DNA from: an uncultured Bacteroidia bacterium
Lineage (GTDB): Bacteria; Bacteroidota; Bacteroidia; Bacteroidales; Prolixibacteraceae
Reading direction: 5' to 3'
DNA length: 36,994 bases
Assembly: GCA_903904515.1 (NCBI GenBank)
Contig: CAIVCR010000066.1
Coordinates: 1-36,994 of the forward strand
Part shown: piece by piece, positions 18,295 to 27,421 of the stretch
Position numbering within the stretch: the first letter of the stretch is position 1
Layout of the letters: the number at the start of each line of letters is the position of its first letter
Notes under the pieces: generated by a model
Database searches by the model: none
The model's input: the letters and a program-made list of their open reading frames with translations, nothing else
Told to the model about the DNA's origin: nothing
Translations under genes and position numbers: made by a program

Positions 18295-20751
18295 ATGAAT
18301 ATTTCATACAGCTGGCTAAAAGATTATATCAATCTTGAACTCTCTCCCGCCGAAGTTGCGGCTACCTTAACACAACTTGGGCTTGAAACAGGAAGTATCG
18401 ACGAAGTTGAATCGATTAAAGGTGGACTAAAAGGTCTCGTTGTCGGAGAGGTCGTCACTTGCCATCAGCATCCAAATTCAGACCATTTAAGTGTAACTAC
18501 CGTGAATGTGGGTGGTGAGGAAAACCTTCCTATCGTTTGTGGAGCCCCAAATGTAGCTGCAGGTCAAAAGGTTATTGTTGCAACAGTGGGGACAGTGCTG
18601 TACAATGGAACTGAAAAATTTACAATCCAGAAATCCAAAATCAGGGGTGAAGTATCCATGGGGATGATTTGTGCCGAAGATGAAATTGGTATCGGACATG
18701 ATCATAATGGGATCATGGTGCTCAATTTGGATGCAAAGCCCGGAACTCCAGCCAGTGAATATTTAAATGTACAATCCGATTTTGTTCTTGAGGTAGACCT
18801 TACTCCAAACCGCATTGACAGTGCTTCTCATATTGGTGTAGCGCGCGATCTGGCTGCATTTCTGAGTCAAAAGGCAACCATTCAATATACCCGTCCCTCG
18901 ATTGAGTCATTTAAAATTGATAATCACAGACTTCCAATTTCAGTAACCGTTGAAAATCCCGAGGCCTGCCCCAGGTACAGCGGGTTAACCATTTCGGATG
19001 TGACAGTATCCCCATCACCCGAATGGCTTCAAAACAGGCTGAAGGCGATTGGTCAGAGTCCGATCAACAATATCGTTGACATCACAAATTATATCCTGCA
19101 CGAAACCGGACAGCCTCTCCATGCGTTTGATGCAGGCGGAATAAAAGGAGGTAGGGTGATTGTTAAAACACTCATTGCCGGAACTAAATTTGTCACACTG
19201 GATGGCATGGAACGGGAGTTGTCAGATAAGGATCTGATGATATGCAGCGCTGAAGAACCCATGTGTATCGGAGGGGTTTTTGGAGGCCTACATTCGGGGG
19301 TAAAAGAGAGTACCACCGCTGTCTTTCTGGAGAGTGCTTTCTTTAATCCGGTTTTTATCCGTAAGACGGCCCGCCGTCATGGCTTAAATACCGATGCTTC
19401 GTTCCGGTTCGAACGGGGGATCGATCCGAATGGAACACTTTATGCATTGAAACGCGCGGCTATGCTTATTCAGGAGATTGCCGGGGGAACCATCTCGTCC
19501 GACATTGTTGACATTGTTGCAGATCCGTCAATTCTCGAATTTTTTCCTGTCGAAGTCTCCTGGTCAAATATCAGCAGACTGATCGGCAAAGAGTTGCCAA
19601 AGGAATCAATTAAACGCATTTTAAGTTCCCTGGAAATTAATATCAGTGGGGAGAGCGCCGAAGGATTAACCCTTCTGGTCCCACCATTCCGTGTAGATGT
19701 GAAAAGGGAGGTCGATATTATTGAGGAGATACTCCGGATTTACGGATATAACAACGTTGAACCAAACAGAGCCACTAAGGCGACTATTCAGCATGCACCC
19801 CATCCTGACAAGATGAAACTGCAAAATCTGATTTCGGAAATCTTCACCGCCAGGGGATTTAGCGAAATAATGTCCAACTCTTTAACTAAACTGGCCTATT
19901 ACGAACACCTTGAAACATTCCCCGCGCTAAACTGCGTTCAGCTCTTTAATCCATTAAGCAGTGACCTCAATGGGATGCGTCAGACACTGATTTTTGGTGG
20001 CCTTGAAGCGATCAACAGAAATACAAACTTTCGCAATTCCGATCTCAGGTTCTATGAATTTGGAAATGTTTATCAGTTCGATGGAAGTAAGATCTATGAA
20101 AACCCTGTAAATAATTACAGTGAATCAGAACATATTGGCGTCTGGATTACAGGGAGCAAAGAGACCGGAAACTGGAATATTAAGGAGGAGCCCACCTCTT
20201 TCTTTACCCTGAAGGCAAATGTCGAGAATGTTCTTACCCGGCTTGGTGTGGACCTGGCAAAATGTGTCATCGACTCATTATCCACTGATCTCTTTTCCGA
20301 AGGTCTTGAGTTCCGGTTCAACAACGTAGTGATTGGACAGATCGGTTATGTTAGTCGTTCAATTCTGAAAAATCTCAATATCGACGTAAATGTATGGTAT
20401 GGTGATCTGAACTGGACTGCAATTTTAAAGGCGATCAAAAACAACAAGGTGACCTATACCCCCTTGCTGAAATATCCTGAAGTTAAACGTGATCTTGCTC
20501 TGCTCATTGATAAAGAGATAAAATTCAGCACTGTTAAAGCGCTGGCATTTAAAACCGAGCGGCAAATATTGCGTAATGTGAATATCTTCGATGTTTACGA
20601 AGGAGCTAATCTGCCTGCAGGGAAAAAATCTTATGCTGTAAGTTTCATCCTTCAGGACAAAGAAAAAACACTGAATGACAAGCAGATAGAAAAAACTATG
20701 AGCCGATTGATCAGCGTTTATGAGCGTGAGATCGGGGCACAAATCAGGTGA
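18295..20751 (+). CDS. pheT: Phenylalanine--tRNA ligase beta subunit
   Basis: The beta subunit pairs with PheS to charge tRNA-Phe. The 818-residue protein opens with MNISYSWLKDYINLEL, the standard PheT start, so the ATG at 18295 is preferred over an upstream in-frame TTG. Domains in order are an EMAP-like tRNA-binding OB fold (about 40-150), the B3/4 editing domain (about 210-390, with HRHGLNTDASFRFERG-like sequence after it), B5 (about 400-475), the catalytic-like core, and a C-terminal ferredoxin-like anticodon-binding domain (from about 720, starting PLLKYPEVKRDLAL). Length is normal. pheS is not adjacent, as is common in Bacteroidota. Confidence 0.96.
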   Translation: MNISYSWLKDYINLELSPAEVAATLTQLGLETGSIDEVESIKGGLKGLVVGEVVTCHQHPNSDHLSVTTVNVGGEENLPIVCGAPNVAAGQKVIVATVGTVLYNGTEKFTIQKSKIRGEVSMGMICAEDEIGIGHDHNGIMVLNLDAKPGTPASEYLNVQSDFVLEVDLTPNRIDSASHIGVARDLAAFLSQKATIQYTRPSIESFKIDNHRLPISVTVENPEACPRYSGLTISDVTVSPSPEWLQNRLKAIGQSPINNIVDITNYILHETGQPLHAFDAGGIKGGRVIVKTLIAGTKFVTLDGMERELSDKDLMICSAEEPMCIGGVFGGLHSGVKESTTAVFLESAFFNPVFIRKTARRHGLNTDASFRFERGIDPNGTLYALKRAAMLIQEIAGGTISSDIVDIVADPSILEFFPVEVSWSNISRLIGKELPKESIKRILSSLEINISGESAEGLTLLVPPFRVDVKREVDIIEEILRIYGYNNVEPNRATKATIQHAPHPDKMKLQNLISEIFTARGFSEIMSNSLTKLAYYEHLETFPALNCVQLFNPLSSDLNGMRQTLIFGGLEAINRNTNFRNSDLRFYEFGNVYQFDGSKIYENPVNNYSESEHIGVWITGSKETGNWNIKEEPTSFFTLKANVENVLTRLGVDLAKCVIDSLSTDLFSEGLEFRFNNVVIGQIGYVSRSILKNLNIDVNVWYGDLNWTAILKAIKNNKVTYTPLLKYPEVKRDLALLIDKEIKFSTVKALAFKTERQILRNVNIFDVYEGANLPAGKKSYAVSFILQDKEKTLNDKQIEKTMSRLISVYEREIGAQIR

Positions 20752-20815
20752 AACGATTGCTATAAACTGATTTTCGTTACTGGTGTCATCGAATATAAAT
20801 GATACAAGCCCAATC

Positions 20816-20833
20816 TTCCCTTTGAAAAGGGAA
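20816..20833. repeat. Small perfect hairpin after pheT
   Basis: TTCCCTTT pairs with AAAGGGAA around a 2-base loop, 65 bases after the pheT stop. No T run follows on either strand, so a terminator role is only possible. The rest of the 259-bp gap before the kinase gene is A/T-rich with no clear promoter. Confidence 0.35.
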
Positions 20834-21010
20834 AAACAGGAATTCGGTTGTAAAAATAATTTTGGCTCGCTAAATGGCCGATTTTTACGCTGAAATCAGA
20901 TTATTCTTGAAATAAAGTATCTAAAGGAATTATAATTATTAATTTCGTTAGGGTTTTAAACCTCTGTCAATTCATTTCCTTGAAACCAATAGCTCAATAA
21001 AAAATCTGAA

Positions 21011-24000
21011 ATGAAGCCTCTTCCAAATATTCTGATAGTTGATGACCTGATTGAAAATATCTATTTACTTGAAGTTATTCTCAGAAAGGTAAAGGTTAGA
21101 CTTATCACAGCGCTTTCGGGAATTGAAGCACTTGAAAAAACGAGGAATGTTGAACTTGCCCTGGCAATTATCGACGTTAGGATGCCTGGCATGGATGGTT
21201 TTGAGCTCGCTGTAAAAATAAATCAGGAGCGGTTGAAGGACAAAGTACCGGTTATTTTTCTTACCGCAAGCAATTTCAATGAAATAGAAGTATTTCAGGG
21301 TTACGATTCAGGTGCAGTCGATTATATGTCAAAACCCTTTGACAATCATATTTTGCTTTGTAAAATCGATGTCTTCCTTGATCTTTACAAACAGAAACAG
21401 ACCATAATCAATGATTCATTACTTCTAAAGGCTTCATCCGATGAATTGACCAGGCTCAATAACGCCCTTAAAAAGAGTGAGCGGAGGCTTAGCGATATCA
21501 TGTTCAGCATGGCAGACTGGGTTTGGGAGGTTGACGAAAAGGGGGTCTATACCTATAGTTCAAACAGAGGATCAGACCTTTTGGGAGTTTCGCGTGAGGA
21601 GATTATTGGAAAGACGATGTTCGATTTTATGCCTTCCGAGGAAGTTGAAAGAGCAACAGCCATTTTCTCTGAGATCATGTCGAGTAAAGCGGCAATAAAG
21701 GATTTCGAGAGCTGGAATATCGGCAAAAATGGGGAGAAAATTTGTCTGCTAACCAATGGCGTTCCCATACTGGACGAAAGTGGAAATTTCAAAGGTTACC
21801 GCGGAATTGATAAAGACATCACCGAGCGAAAATGTACCGAAGCTGCACTTCAGGAGAGTGAAGAGAAATTCCGCTCTGTTACCCAATCGGCAAATGATGC
21901 TATTATTACTGCAGACAGCTCCGGAATAATAACCGACTGGAACGATGGTGCAGAACGGATATTTGGTTATTCCGAATATGAGATTGCCGGGAAAAATCTG
22001 TCGGTAATTCTGCCGCAGGAGTATCGGGATTTGTATCTTGGTAATGTCGAAAAAGTTCTCAATGGTGAAGATTTCGATATTATAGGCAAAACCCTTGAAA
22101 TTAATGGATTACGTAAAGACGGAGAGAAATTTCCCCTGGAATTGTCGCTTGCAGAATGGGAAACAGATTCAGGCCGGTTTTTTACAGGGATTATCCGGGA
22201 TATCACCATACGTAAACAATCAGAGGAGGCCCTCATACAAATTTCTACCCGTTTAAAATTAGCCGTGCAGGCCGGTGGTGTCGGCGTTTGGGACTTTGAT
22301 ATTTTAAATAACACCCTGCTGTGGGATGACCGTATGTTTGAACTTTATGGAATAGAGAAAAACAGGTTCATCCCTGCCTATCGTTCATGGGTTAATGGAG
22401 TTCATCCTGATGATCAGAAGCGGAGTGACGAAGAGATCAGAATGGCGATTCAGGGTGAAAAGGAATTCGATACCGAATTTAGGATTTGCTGGCCTGATGG
22501 TTCAATACATAATATCCGGGCAAATGGCTTAGTTATTCGGGATAGCTCAGCCAAACCGATTCGAATGATTGGGACCAACTGGGATATCACAGAACAAAAG
22601 AGCCTGGAGGAGAAATTAAAATCAAGTGAAATAAATTTCCGCACTTTTTTTGAGACACAGAATGACCTGATTTTAGTTGCGAACATGCAGGGACGTATTA
22701 TTTATGTCAATGACTTAGTTTCGCATAAACTTGGCTACTCAAAGGAAGAGCTATACAGTATGCATGTCCTTGACTTAAATCCTGCTGAGTTGCGTTCCGA
22801 AGCAGAGGATATATTTGGGGATATGCTGGGCATGAAGCGGGATTCATGCCCATTGCCACTAAGCAAAAAAGATGGCACGCGAATACCCGTCGAAACCCGT
22901 ATTTGGTTTGGGAAATGGAATGGTGAGAATTGTATTTTCGGACTAAGCAAAGACCTAAGTTCAGAGCAGGAGGCATTAGCAAAATTCAATAAAATATTTG
23001 ACAGTAATCCTGCACTTATGGCAATTACAACCGTTCCGGACGGGATATTTACCGATGTGAATAATACCTTCCTGGTTAAAACCGGGTACAGTAAGAATGA
23101 AATTATCGGGAAATCAGCTGCCGAATTGGGATTGTTTATAGAACCGAAAAAGCAGGAAGCGGCAACTACAGAATTAGGCAAAAATGGATTACTGAATAAT
23201 TTGGAGTTGCAGATCAAAACCCGTTCCGGGAAGATCCTGGACGGACTATTTTCAGGTGAAATAATCGAAAGCCAGGAGCAAAAACTCTTCCTTACGGTTA
23301 TGGTTGATGTTTCAGAGCGTAAGCTGGCTGAAAATATTGTGAGAGAGAGTGAATCAAACCTTGCAGAGGCACAGCGGATCGCCCACATCGGAAGCTGGGA
23401 ATGGGACATGACTACCAATATTGTAAAATGGTCAAAGGAGATGTTCCGCGTTTTTGATATCGATCCCGAAACCTATGATGGCAGCCCGCTGGCACTAATC
23501 GAAGTACTTCATCCCGATGATGTTGATATGTTCACCCAAAATATGAACAATAATCTTTCAAACGGCAACTCTCCCTCTCTTGAATACCGGGTAATACACA
23601 GAGATGGTTCGATACACAGTATCCTTGCAGAGGGAAGAATGGAATATAATCAGGATGAAAAACCATTCAGGAGTATTGGTACCGTTCAGGATATCACTGA
23701 GCGTAAAAGGGCAGAAAAAGAGATCCAGCAAGCGAATATTTTCCTCGACTCCGTAGTCGAGAATATTCCCAATATGATCTTTATTAAAGATGTTAAAACT
23801 TTACGCTATTTAAGGTTCAACAAAGCCGGAGAGAGTCTTCTGGGAATTTCGAAGGAAGACATACTGGGAAAGAGCGATTATGATTTTTTCACTAAAGAGA
23901 TAGCTGATGTTTTCACTGAAAAAGACAATGAAGTAATTACATTGGGAAAACGGATTGACGTTTTAGAGGAGAGTGTCCCAACCAAGCATCAGGGAATACG

Positions 24001-25216
24001 GATACTGCATGTCAAGAAGCTCCCAATTTATAATGACAAGGGTGATCCCGAATATCTGCTTGGAGTAGCCGAAGACATCACTGAACGGAAAAAAGCAGAC
24101 CAGACCCTGAAAGTGAGCGAAGAGAAATACCGGACTATGCTGAATGCCTCGCCGGATGGTATTTTCCTAATTGACTTCAATGGACGAATCACCGATGTTT
24201 CCGAAATAGGTGTTGAATTATTCGGATTTGATAATAAAGGGGAGTTGTTGGGAAAACATTTTATGGAATTTGTACCCTCAGAAGGGAAAAAGATTATCCT
24301 GGATATCATTACCAAAACGATGAACGAAGGAATTGCTCAGAATATTGAGATGAGGATCAGAAAGAAAAATAATTCCCTGTTTTTAAGTGAAGCCAGTTCA
24401 ACCCTGATCCAGGGGGCCGATGGGAAACCATTCTCATTTATGATCATCATCCGTGATATCTCCTTCCGGAAAAAAATGGAGACCAAGCAAATCCATGCTG
24501 ATCGTATGGCCAACCTGGGCGAAATGGCCTCTGGAATTGCGCATGAGATCAACCAGCCACTAAATATCATCTCCATGGTGATGGACAAAATCCTGTTTGA
24601 GACTGCCAAAACTGATACTGTAGATGTCAATTTTCTCAAACTCAAATCCGATAAGATCTTCGAAAATATTACCCGTATCCGAAACATCATCGATCATGTC
24701 AGAGCCTTCTCCAGAACTCATGACGATTATGTTCTGACTGCATTCGATATCAATACAAGTATCGATAACGCAGCCTCCATGATTGCCGAGCAGTTCAAAC
24801 ACCTGGGGATAAATCTCTCCCTGAAGCTAGACCGGCAAATTCCTCAGATAGTCGGAAATACCTATAAGTTTGAACAGGTAATTATAAATCTGCTGACTAA
24901 CGCAAAAGATGCGGTGATTGAAAAGAAAAGTCAGCAGGAAGAATTCATTGACCTGCAAATTGAAATTAAGACACATCAGGAAAACAGATGTTTGATCGTT
25001 GAAATCTCAGATAACGGAATCGGGATAGGCAATGACGATTTCCATAATATCATGCTCCCGTTTTATACTACAAAGGAGGAGGGAAAAGGTACGGGACTCG
25101 GATTGTCGATTTGTTATCAGATTATTAAGGATATGAACGGAACAATTGATATATCAAGCAATAAATCAAACGGAACGATAATAAAGCTTGTTCTGGAAAT
25201 TCAAACGGAAAAATAG
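21011..25216 (+). CDS. Soluble hybrid sensor kinase: receiver, eight PAS, HisKA, HATPase
   Basis: A 1401-residue histidine kinase with no membrane segment, hence cytoplasmic. It starts with a receiver domain (1-125) carrying the acidic pair D11/D12, phospho-acceptor D55, T85 and K108. Eight PAS units follow, ending in DITERK-type PAC signatures, near residues 158-275, 280-400, 405-530, 540-650, 655-770, 785-900, 905-1030 and 1035-1155. HisKA has its phospho-acceptor His1178 in GIAHEINQPL, and the HATPase domain shows NLLTNAKDA, DNGIGI and GKGTGLGLS. The stop codon overlaps the possible GTG start of the sigma-54 regulator by one base, so the two form a translationally coupled pair. Context suggests it senses an intracellular or redox signal that controls gas-vesicle production. 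Which PAS domains bind a ligand cannot be judged by eye. Confidence 0.93.
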   Translation: MKPLPNILIVDDLIENIYLLEVILRKVKVRLITALSGIEALEKTRNVELALAIIDVRMPGMDGFELAVKINQERLKDKVPVIFLTASNFNEIEVFQGYDSGAVDYMSKPFDNHILLCKIDVFLDLYKQKQTIINDSLLLKASSDELTRLNNALKKSERRLSDIMFSMADWVWEVDEKGVYTYSSNRGSDLLGVSREEIIGKTMFDFMPSEEVERATAIFSEIMSSKAAIKDFESWNIGKNGEKICLLTNGVPILDESGNFKGYRGIDKDITERKCTEAALQESEEKFRSVTQSANDAIITADSSGIITDWNDGAERIFGYSEYEIAGKNLSVILPQEYRDLYLGNVEKVLNGEDFDIIGKTLEINGLRKDGEKFPLELSLAEWETDSGRFFTGIIRDITIRKQSEEALIQISTRLKLAVQAGGVGVWDFDILNNTLLWDDRMFELYGIEKNRFIPAYRSWVNGVHPDDQKRSDEEIRMAIQGEKEFDTEFRICWPDGSIHNIRANGLVIRDSSAKPIRMIGTNWDITEQKSLEEKLKSSEINFRTFFETQNDLILVANMQGRIIYVNDLVSHKLGYSKEELYSMHVLDLNPAELRSEAEDIFGDMLGMKRDSCPLPLSKKDGTRIPVETRIWFGKWNGENCIFGLSKDLSSEQEALAKFNKIFDSNPALMAITTVPDGIFTDVNNTFLVKTGYSKNEIIGKSAAELGLFIEPKKQEAATTELGKNGLLNNLELQIKTRSGKILDGLFSGEIIESQEQKLFLTVMVDVSERKLAENIVRESESNLAEAQRIAHIGSWEWDMTTNIVKWSKEMFRVFDIDPETYDGSPLALIEVLHPDDVDMFTQNMNNNLSNGNSPSLEYRVIHRDGSIHSILAEGRMEYNQDEKPFRSIGTVQDITERKRAEKEIQQANIFLDSVVENIPNMIFIKDVKTLRYLRFNKAGESLLGISKEDILGKSDYDFFTKEIADVFTEKDNEVITLGKRIDVLEESVPTKHQGIRILHVKKLPIYNDKGDPEYLLGVAEDITERKKADQTLKVSEEKYRTMLNASPDGIFLIDFNGRITDVSEIGVELFGFDNKGELLGKHFMEFVPSEGKKIILDIITKTMNEGIAQNIEMRIRKKNNSLFLSEASSTLIQGADGKPFSFMIIIRDISFRKKMETKQIHADRMANLGEMASGIAHEINQPLNIISMVMDKILFETAKTDTVDVNFLKLKSDKIFENITRIRNIIDHVRAFSRTHDDYVLTAFDINTSIDNAASMIAEQFKHLGINLSLKLDRQIPQIVGNTYKFEQVIINLLTNAKDAVIEKKSQQEEFIDLQIEIKTHQENRCLIVEISDNGIGIGNDDFHNIMLPFYTTKEEGKGTGLGLSICYQIIKDMNGTIDISSNKSNGTIIKLVLEIQTEK

Positions 25217-25218
25217 TG

Positions 25219-26610
25219 ATGGAAAAAAAAGAGAAGATAAAAATTCTGATTCTCGACGATGAGAAGCAATTTACGGAGGAGTTGAGCGGCTTTTTTATCG
25301 ATTCAGAATTTGAGCCTTTTGAAGCAAACACTGCTGCGGAAGGGAAAAAGATTTTAGCCAGTCATGAAATCGACCTGCTGATTCTTGACGTAAGGCTCCC
25401 TGGAGTGAATGGTCTGGATATTTTGAAGGAGGTAAAAGTCCAATATCCATCCATGGAAGTGATTATCATTTCGGCACATGGAGATATGGATACGGTTATC
25501 AAGGCAATGCGGCTTGGAGCATTTGATTATTTGCGAAAACCTTTCCGTTTTATTGATATTCAGATTGCGATTGAGCGTACCCAGAAATACCTTCAGCTGC
25601 AACGGAAGCTGAAGCAGATGGAAGAGAAGAACTCCTTAATCTCAAAAACCCTTGAGGAGAAAATTGACCGGCAGTTTATTGGGGTAAGCCCTCTGATCCT
25701 CGAAGTTTTCGAACAAGCCATAACAGCTGCAAATTATCCTGACGCCAATGTGCTGATTACAGGTGAGAGTGGAACAGGGAAAGAGAATATCGCCAGAATC
25801 ATCCACTATTCAAGTCCCCGGAAAGATCATGTTTTTTGTGCAGTAAACAGCAGTGCCATAACGGACACACTTCTGGAAAGCGAGTTTTTTGGTCATAAAA
25901 AAGGTTCATTCACTGGTGCAATCACCGATAAAATGGGTTATTTTGAGGTTTGTCATCAAGGCACCCTGTTTCTTGATGAAATTGCCGATATGCCATTAAA
26001 CCTGCAGGCTAAAATTCTGCGGGCTGCCGAGGAGAAAGTGATCACCCGGGTGGGCGATACCGGTCATATTCGAACCGATTTCCGGATAATCTCTGCAACA
26101 AACTATGACATTGAAAATTGCGTTGAGAAAAAAGCATTCAGGCTCGACCTTTTACACAGGCTCAATACGCTTCATATCCATATACCCCCGCTACGGGAAA
26201 GAACAGAGGATATTCGACCTCTTGTCAATCACTTTGTTAATTTTTACAGTCAGAGATTTAATAAACCGAACCTGCATGTTGCAGAAGTGGTTTTCGATGA
26301 ATTAAAAAAATATGACTTTCCCGGAAATGTCAGGGAATTAAGGAATATGACAGAAAGAGCGATAATCCTTTGTAAGGGAAATATCCTTGGGATCAATGAT
26401 TTCAGGGTTAAGCCACACAAAACGGAGGCGGTATTACCTAATAACGAGGTTATTCATCTGAAAACCCAGGAGATTAAGATCATCCGGAAAGCCCTCCAAA
26501 ACAACAAATACAATCAGCAGGCTACTGCCGATATCCTGGGAATAACCCGGGACGCATTAATCCGGAAAATGAAAAAATACGATATATCTGTCACCAAAAA
26601 CGACGAGTAA
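25219..26610 (+). CDS. NtrC-family sigma-54-dependent response regulator
   Basis: A 463-residue enhancer-binding regulator that uses ATP to activate RNA polymerase carrying sigma-54. The receiver (1-120) has D13/D14, phospho-acceptor D57 and K107. The AAA+ domain (about 155-390) has Walker A GESGTGKE, the sigma-54 contact loop as GSFTGA (a known variant of GAFTGA) and the Walker B region GTLFLDEIADM. A C-terminal Fis-type helix-turn-helix (about 415-463) has YNQQATADILGITRDALIRK. ATG at 25219 or GTG at 25216 could start it; the GTG overlaps the kinase stop. It is followed by a strong terminator, then a sigma-54 promoter in front of gvpA, which is the likely target. Confidence 0.95.
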   Translation: MEKKEKIKILILDDEKQFTEELSGFFIDSEFEPFEANTAAEGKKILASHEIDLLILDVRLPGVNGLDILKEVKVQYPSMEVIIISAHGDMDTVIKAMRLGAFDYLRKPFRFIDIQIAIERTQKYLQLQRKLKQMEEKNSLISKTLEEKIDRQFIGVSPLILEVFEQAITAANYPDANVLITGESGTGKENIARIIHYSSPRKDHVFCAVNSSAITDTLLESEFFGHKKGSFTGAITDKMGYFEVCHQGTLFLDEIADMPLNLQAKILRAAEEKVITRVGDTGHIRTDFRIISATNYDIENCVEKKAFRLDLLHRLNTLHIHIPPLRERTEDIRPLVNHFVNFYSQRFNKPNLHVAEVVFDELKKYDFPGNVRELRNMTERAIILCKGNILGINDFRVKPHKTEAVLPNNEVIHLKTQEIKIIRKALQNNKYNQQATADILGITRDALIRKMKKYDISVTKNDE

Positions 26611-26646
26611 GCATCCTGCTCTTCCAACCAACGGGATTAGTTGAAT

Positions 26647-26691
26647 AGTGACCCGCTGAATGTTCAGATTATGGACATTCACCGGGTCACT
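26647..26691 (+). terminator. Terminator of the regulator operon
   Basis: A 17-bp stem with one mismatch (26647-26663 with 26675-26691) and an 11-base loop is followed by TTTATT. It separates the kinase-regulator operon from gvpA, so gvpA must have its own promoter. Confidence 0.88.
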
Positions 26692-26729
26692 TTATTGATA
26701 CGTCGGCCACTATTTCTCCAACCCATTTC

Positions 26730-26743
26730 CGCACAGGTGTGCG
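26730..26743. promoter_or_regulatory. Candidate upstream activator site (palindrome)
   Basis: CGCACAGGTGTGCG has two perfect 6-base arms around GG. It is about 145 bases upstream of the sigma-54 -24 box and is the most symmetrical short dyad in this intergenic region. Position and symmetry suit binding of a dimeric NtrC-type regulator. Only one copy was seen, whereas such sites often occur in pairs. Confidence 0.4.
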
Positions 26744-26885
26744 ATTATTTGAATTTAAAACCGCTGATCATTGATGATTTTCACGAAACTCATCTGATGG
26801 TTAAAAATAATTTCAATTTTTTTACGCTTTGCTGTCAGCTTATTACCTCCTCCATATAGCTCTATTTTCTTCCTCTGAAATTTTC

Positions 26886-26901
26886 TGGCACACCGATTGC
26901 A
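26886..26901 (+). promoter_or_regulatory. Sigma-54 (-24/-12) promoter of gvpA
   Basis: TGGCACACCGATTGCA matches the consensus TGGCACR-N4-TTGCW at every defined position, with exactly 10 bases between the GG and GC dinucleotides. Transcription should start near 26912, giving a leader of about 140 bases before gvpA. The adjacent upstream gene encodes a sigma-54 activator. The 26611-27052 stretch otherwise holds the regulator terminator, the dyad at 26730 and a 19-codon open frame at 26936-26995. Confidence 0.88.
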
Positions 26902-27035
26902 AGACCTTAAGCACAAGAGGTAAACAGGCAGTACGATGAACCCGGCACATCATGGATTTCGCAACCAAATGTTTAACGAAAGTAAAAGAAGGTAAGCCGT
27001 CCCTTCAATTTTAAGTACGGTATACATTAACTAAT

Positions 27036-27045
27036 AATAGGAGAT
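27036..27045 (+). promoter_or_regulatory. Strong Shine-Dalgarno of gvpA
   Basis: AATAGGAGAT lies with AGGAG 9 bases before the gvpA ATG. The identical 10-mer precedes the GvpC-like gene (28086-28095). The other genes of the cluster show no comparable site. Confidence 0.8.
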
Positions 27046-27052
27046 TAAAATC

Positions 27053-27259
27053 ATGGCAGTAGAAAAAACTATCGGTTCTTCAAGCCTCGTAGAGGTTATC
27101 GACCGTATTTTGGACAAAGGTGTTGTTGTTGATGCATGGGTAAGAGTATCTTTAGTAGGTATCGAACTACTTGCAATTGAAGCCAGAATCGTTGTTGCTT
27201 CCGTTGAAACTTATCTGAAATATGCCGAAGCGATTGGATTAACTGCTAAAGCAGCATAA
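27053..27259 (+). CDS. gvpA: Gas vesicle structural protein GvpA
   Basis: GvpA is the small hydrophobic protein whose helical polymer forms the gas-vesicle wall. The 68-residue product has the canonical pattern: [20 protein letters not shown], then [34 protein letters not shown], with the alternating hydrophobic strand-turn-strand and flanking helices. Length is typical (about 70). It has the strongest ribosome-binding site in the region and sits under a sigma-54 promoter, consistent with the high yield needed. A weak 6-bp hairpin (27315-27330) lies in the 162-bp gap after it and could attenuate read-through to the less abundant proteins. Confidence 0.98.
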   Translation: MAVEKTIGSSSLVEVIDRILDKGVVVDAWVRVSLVGIELLAIEARIVVASVETYLKYAEAIGLTAKAA

Positions 27260-27421
27260 TGCATCTTGCAGTTAGGTAGTTATTCTTGCTAAAAATCCTT
27301 TCCGGAACAATACCGTAAAGCATCCTTTACCAAGAATTACTTTTCCTCCATTGCCAATCCAACAATTTCACCACACTTGCGTCGGATATTTCCACAAAAA
27401 TCCTTCAACAAATAAACCATT

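Noticed and set aside
26641..26859. 72-codon plus-strand open frame between the regulator gene and gvpA
   Set aside because: It starts at a TTG, runs through the regulator terminator hairpin and the candidate enhancer dyad, and its product resembles nothing.
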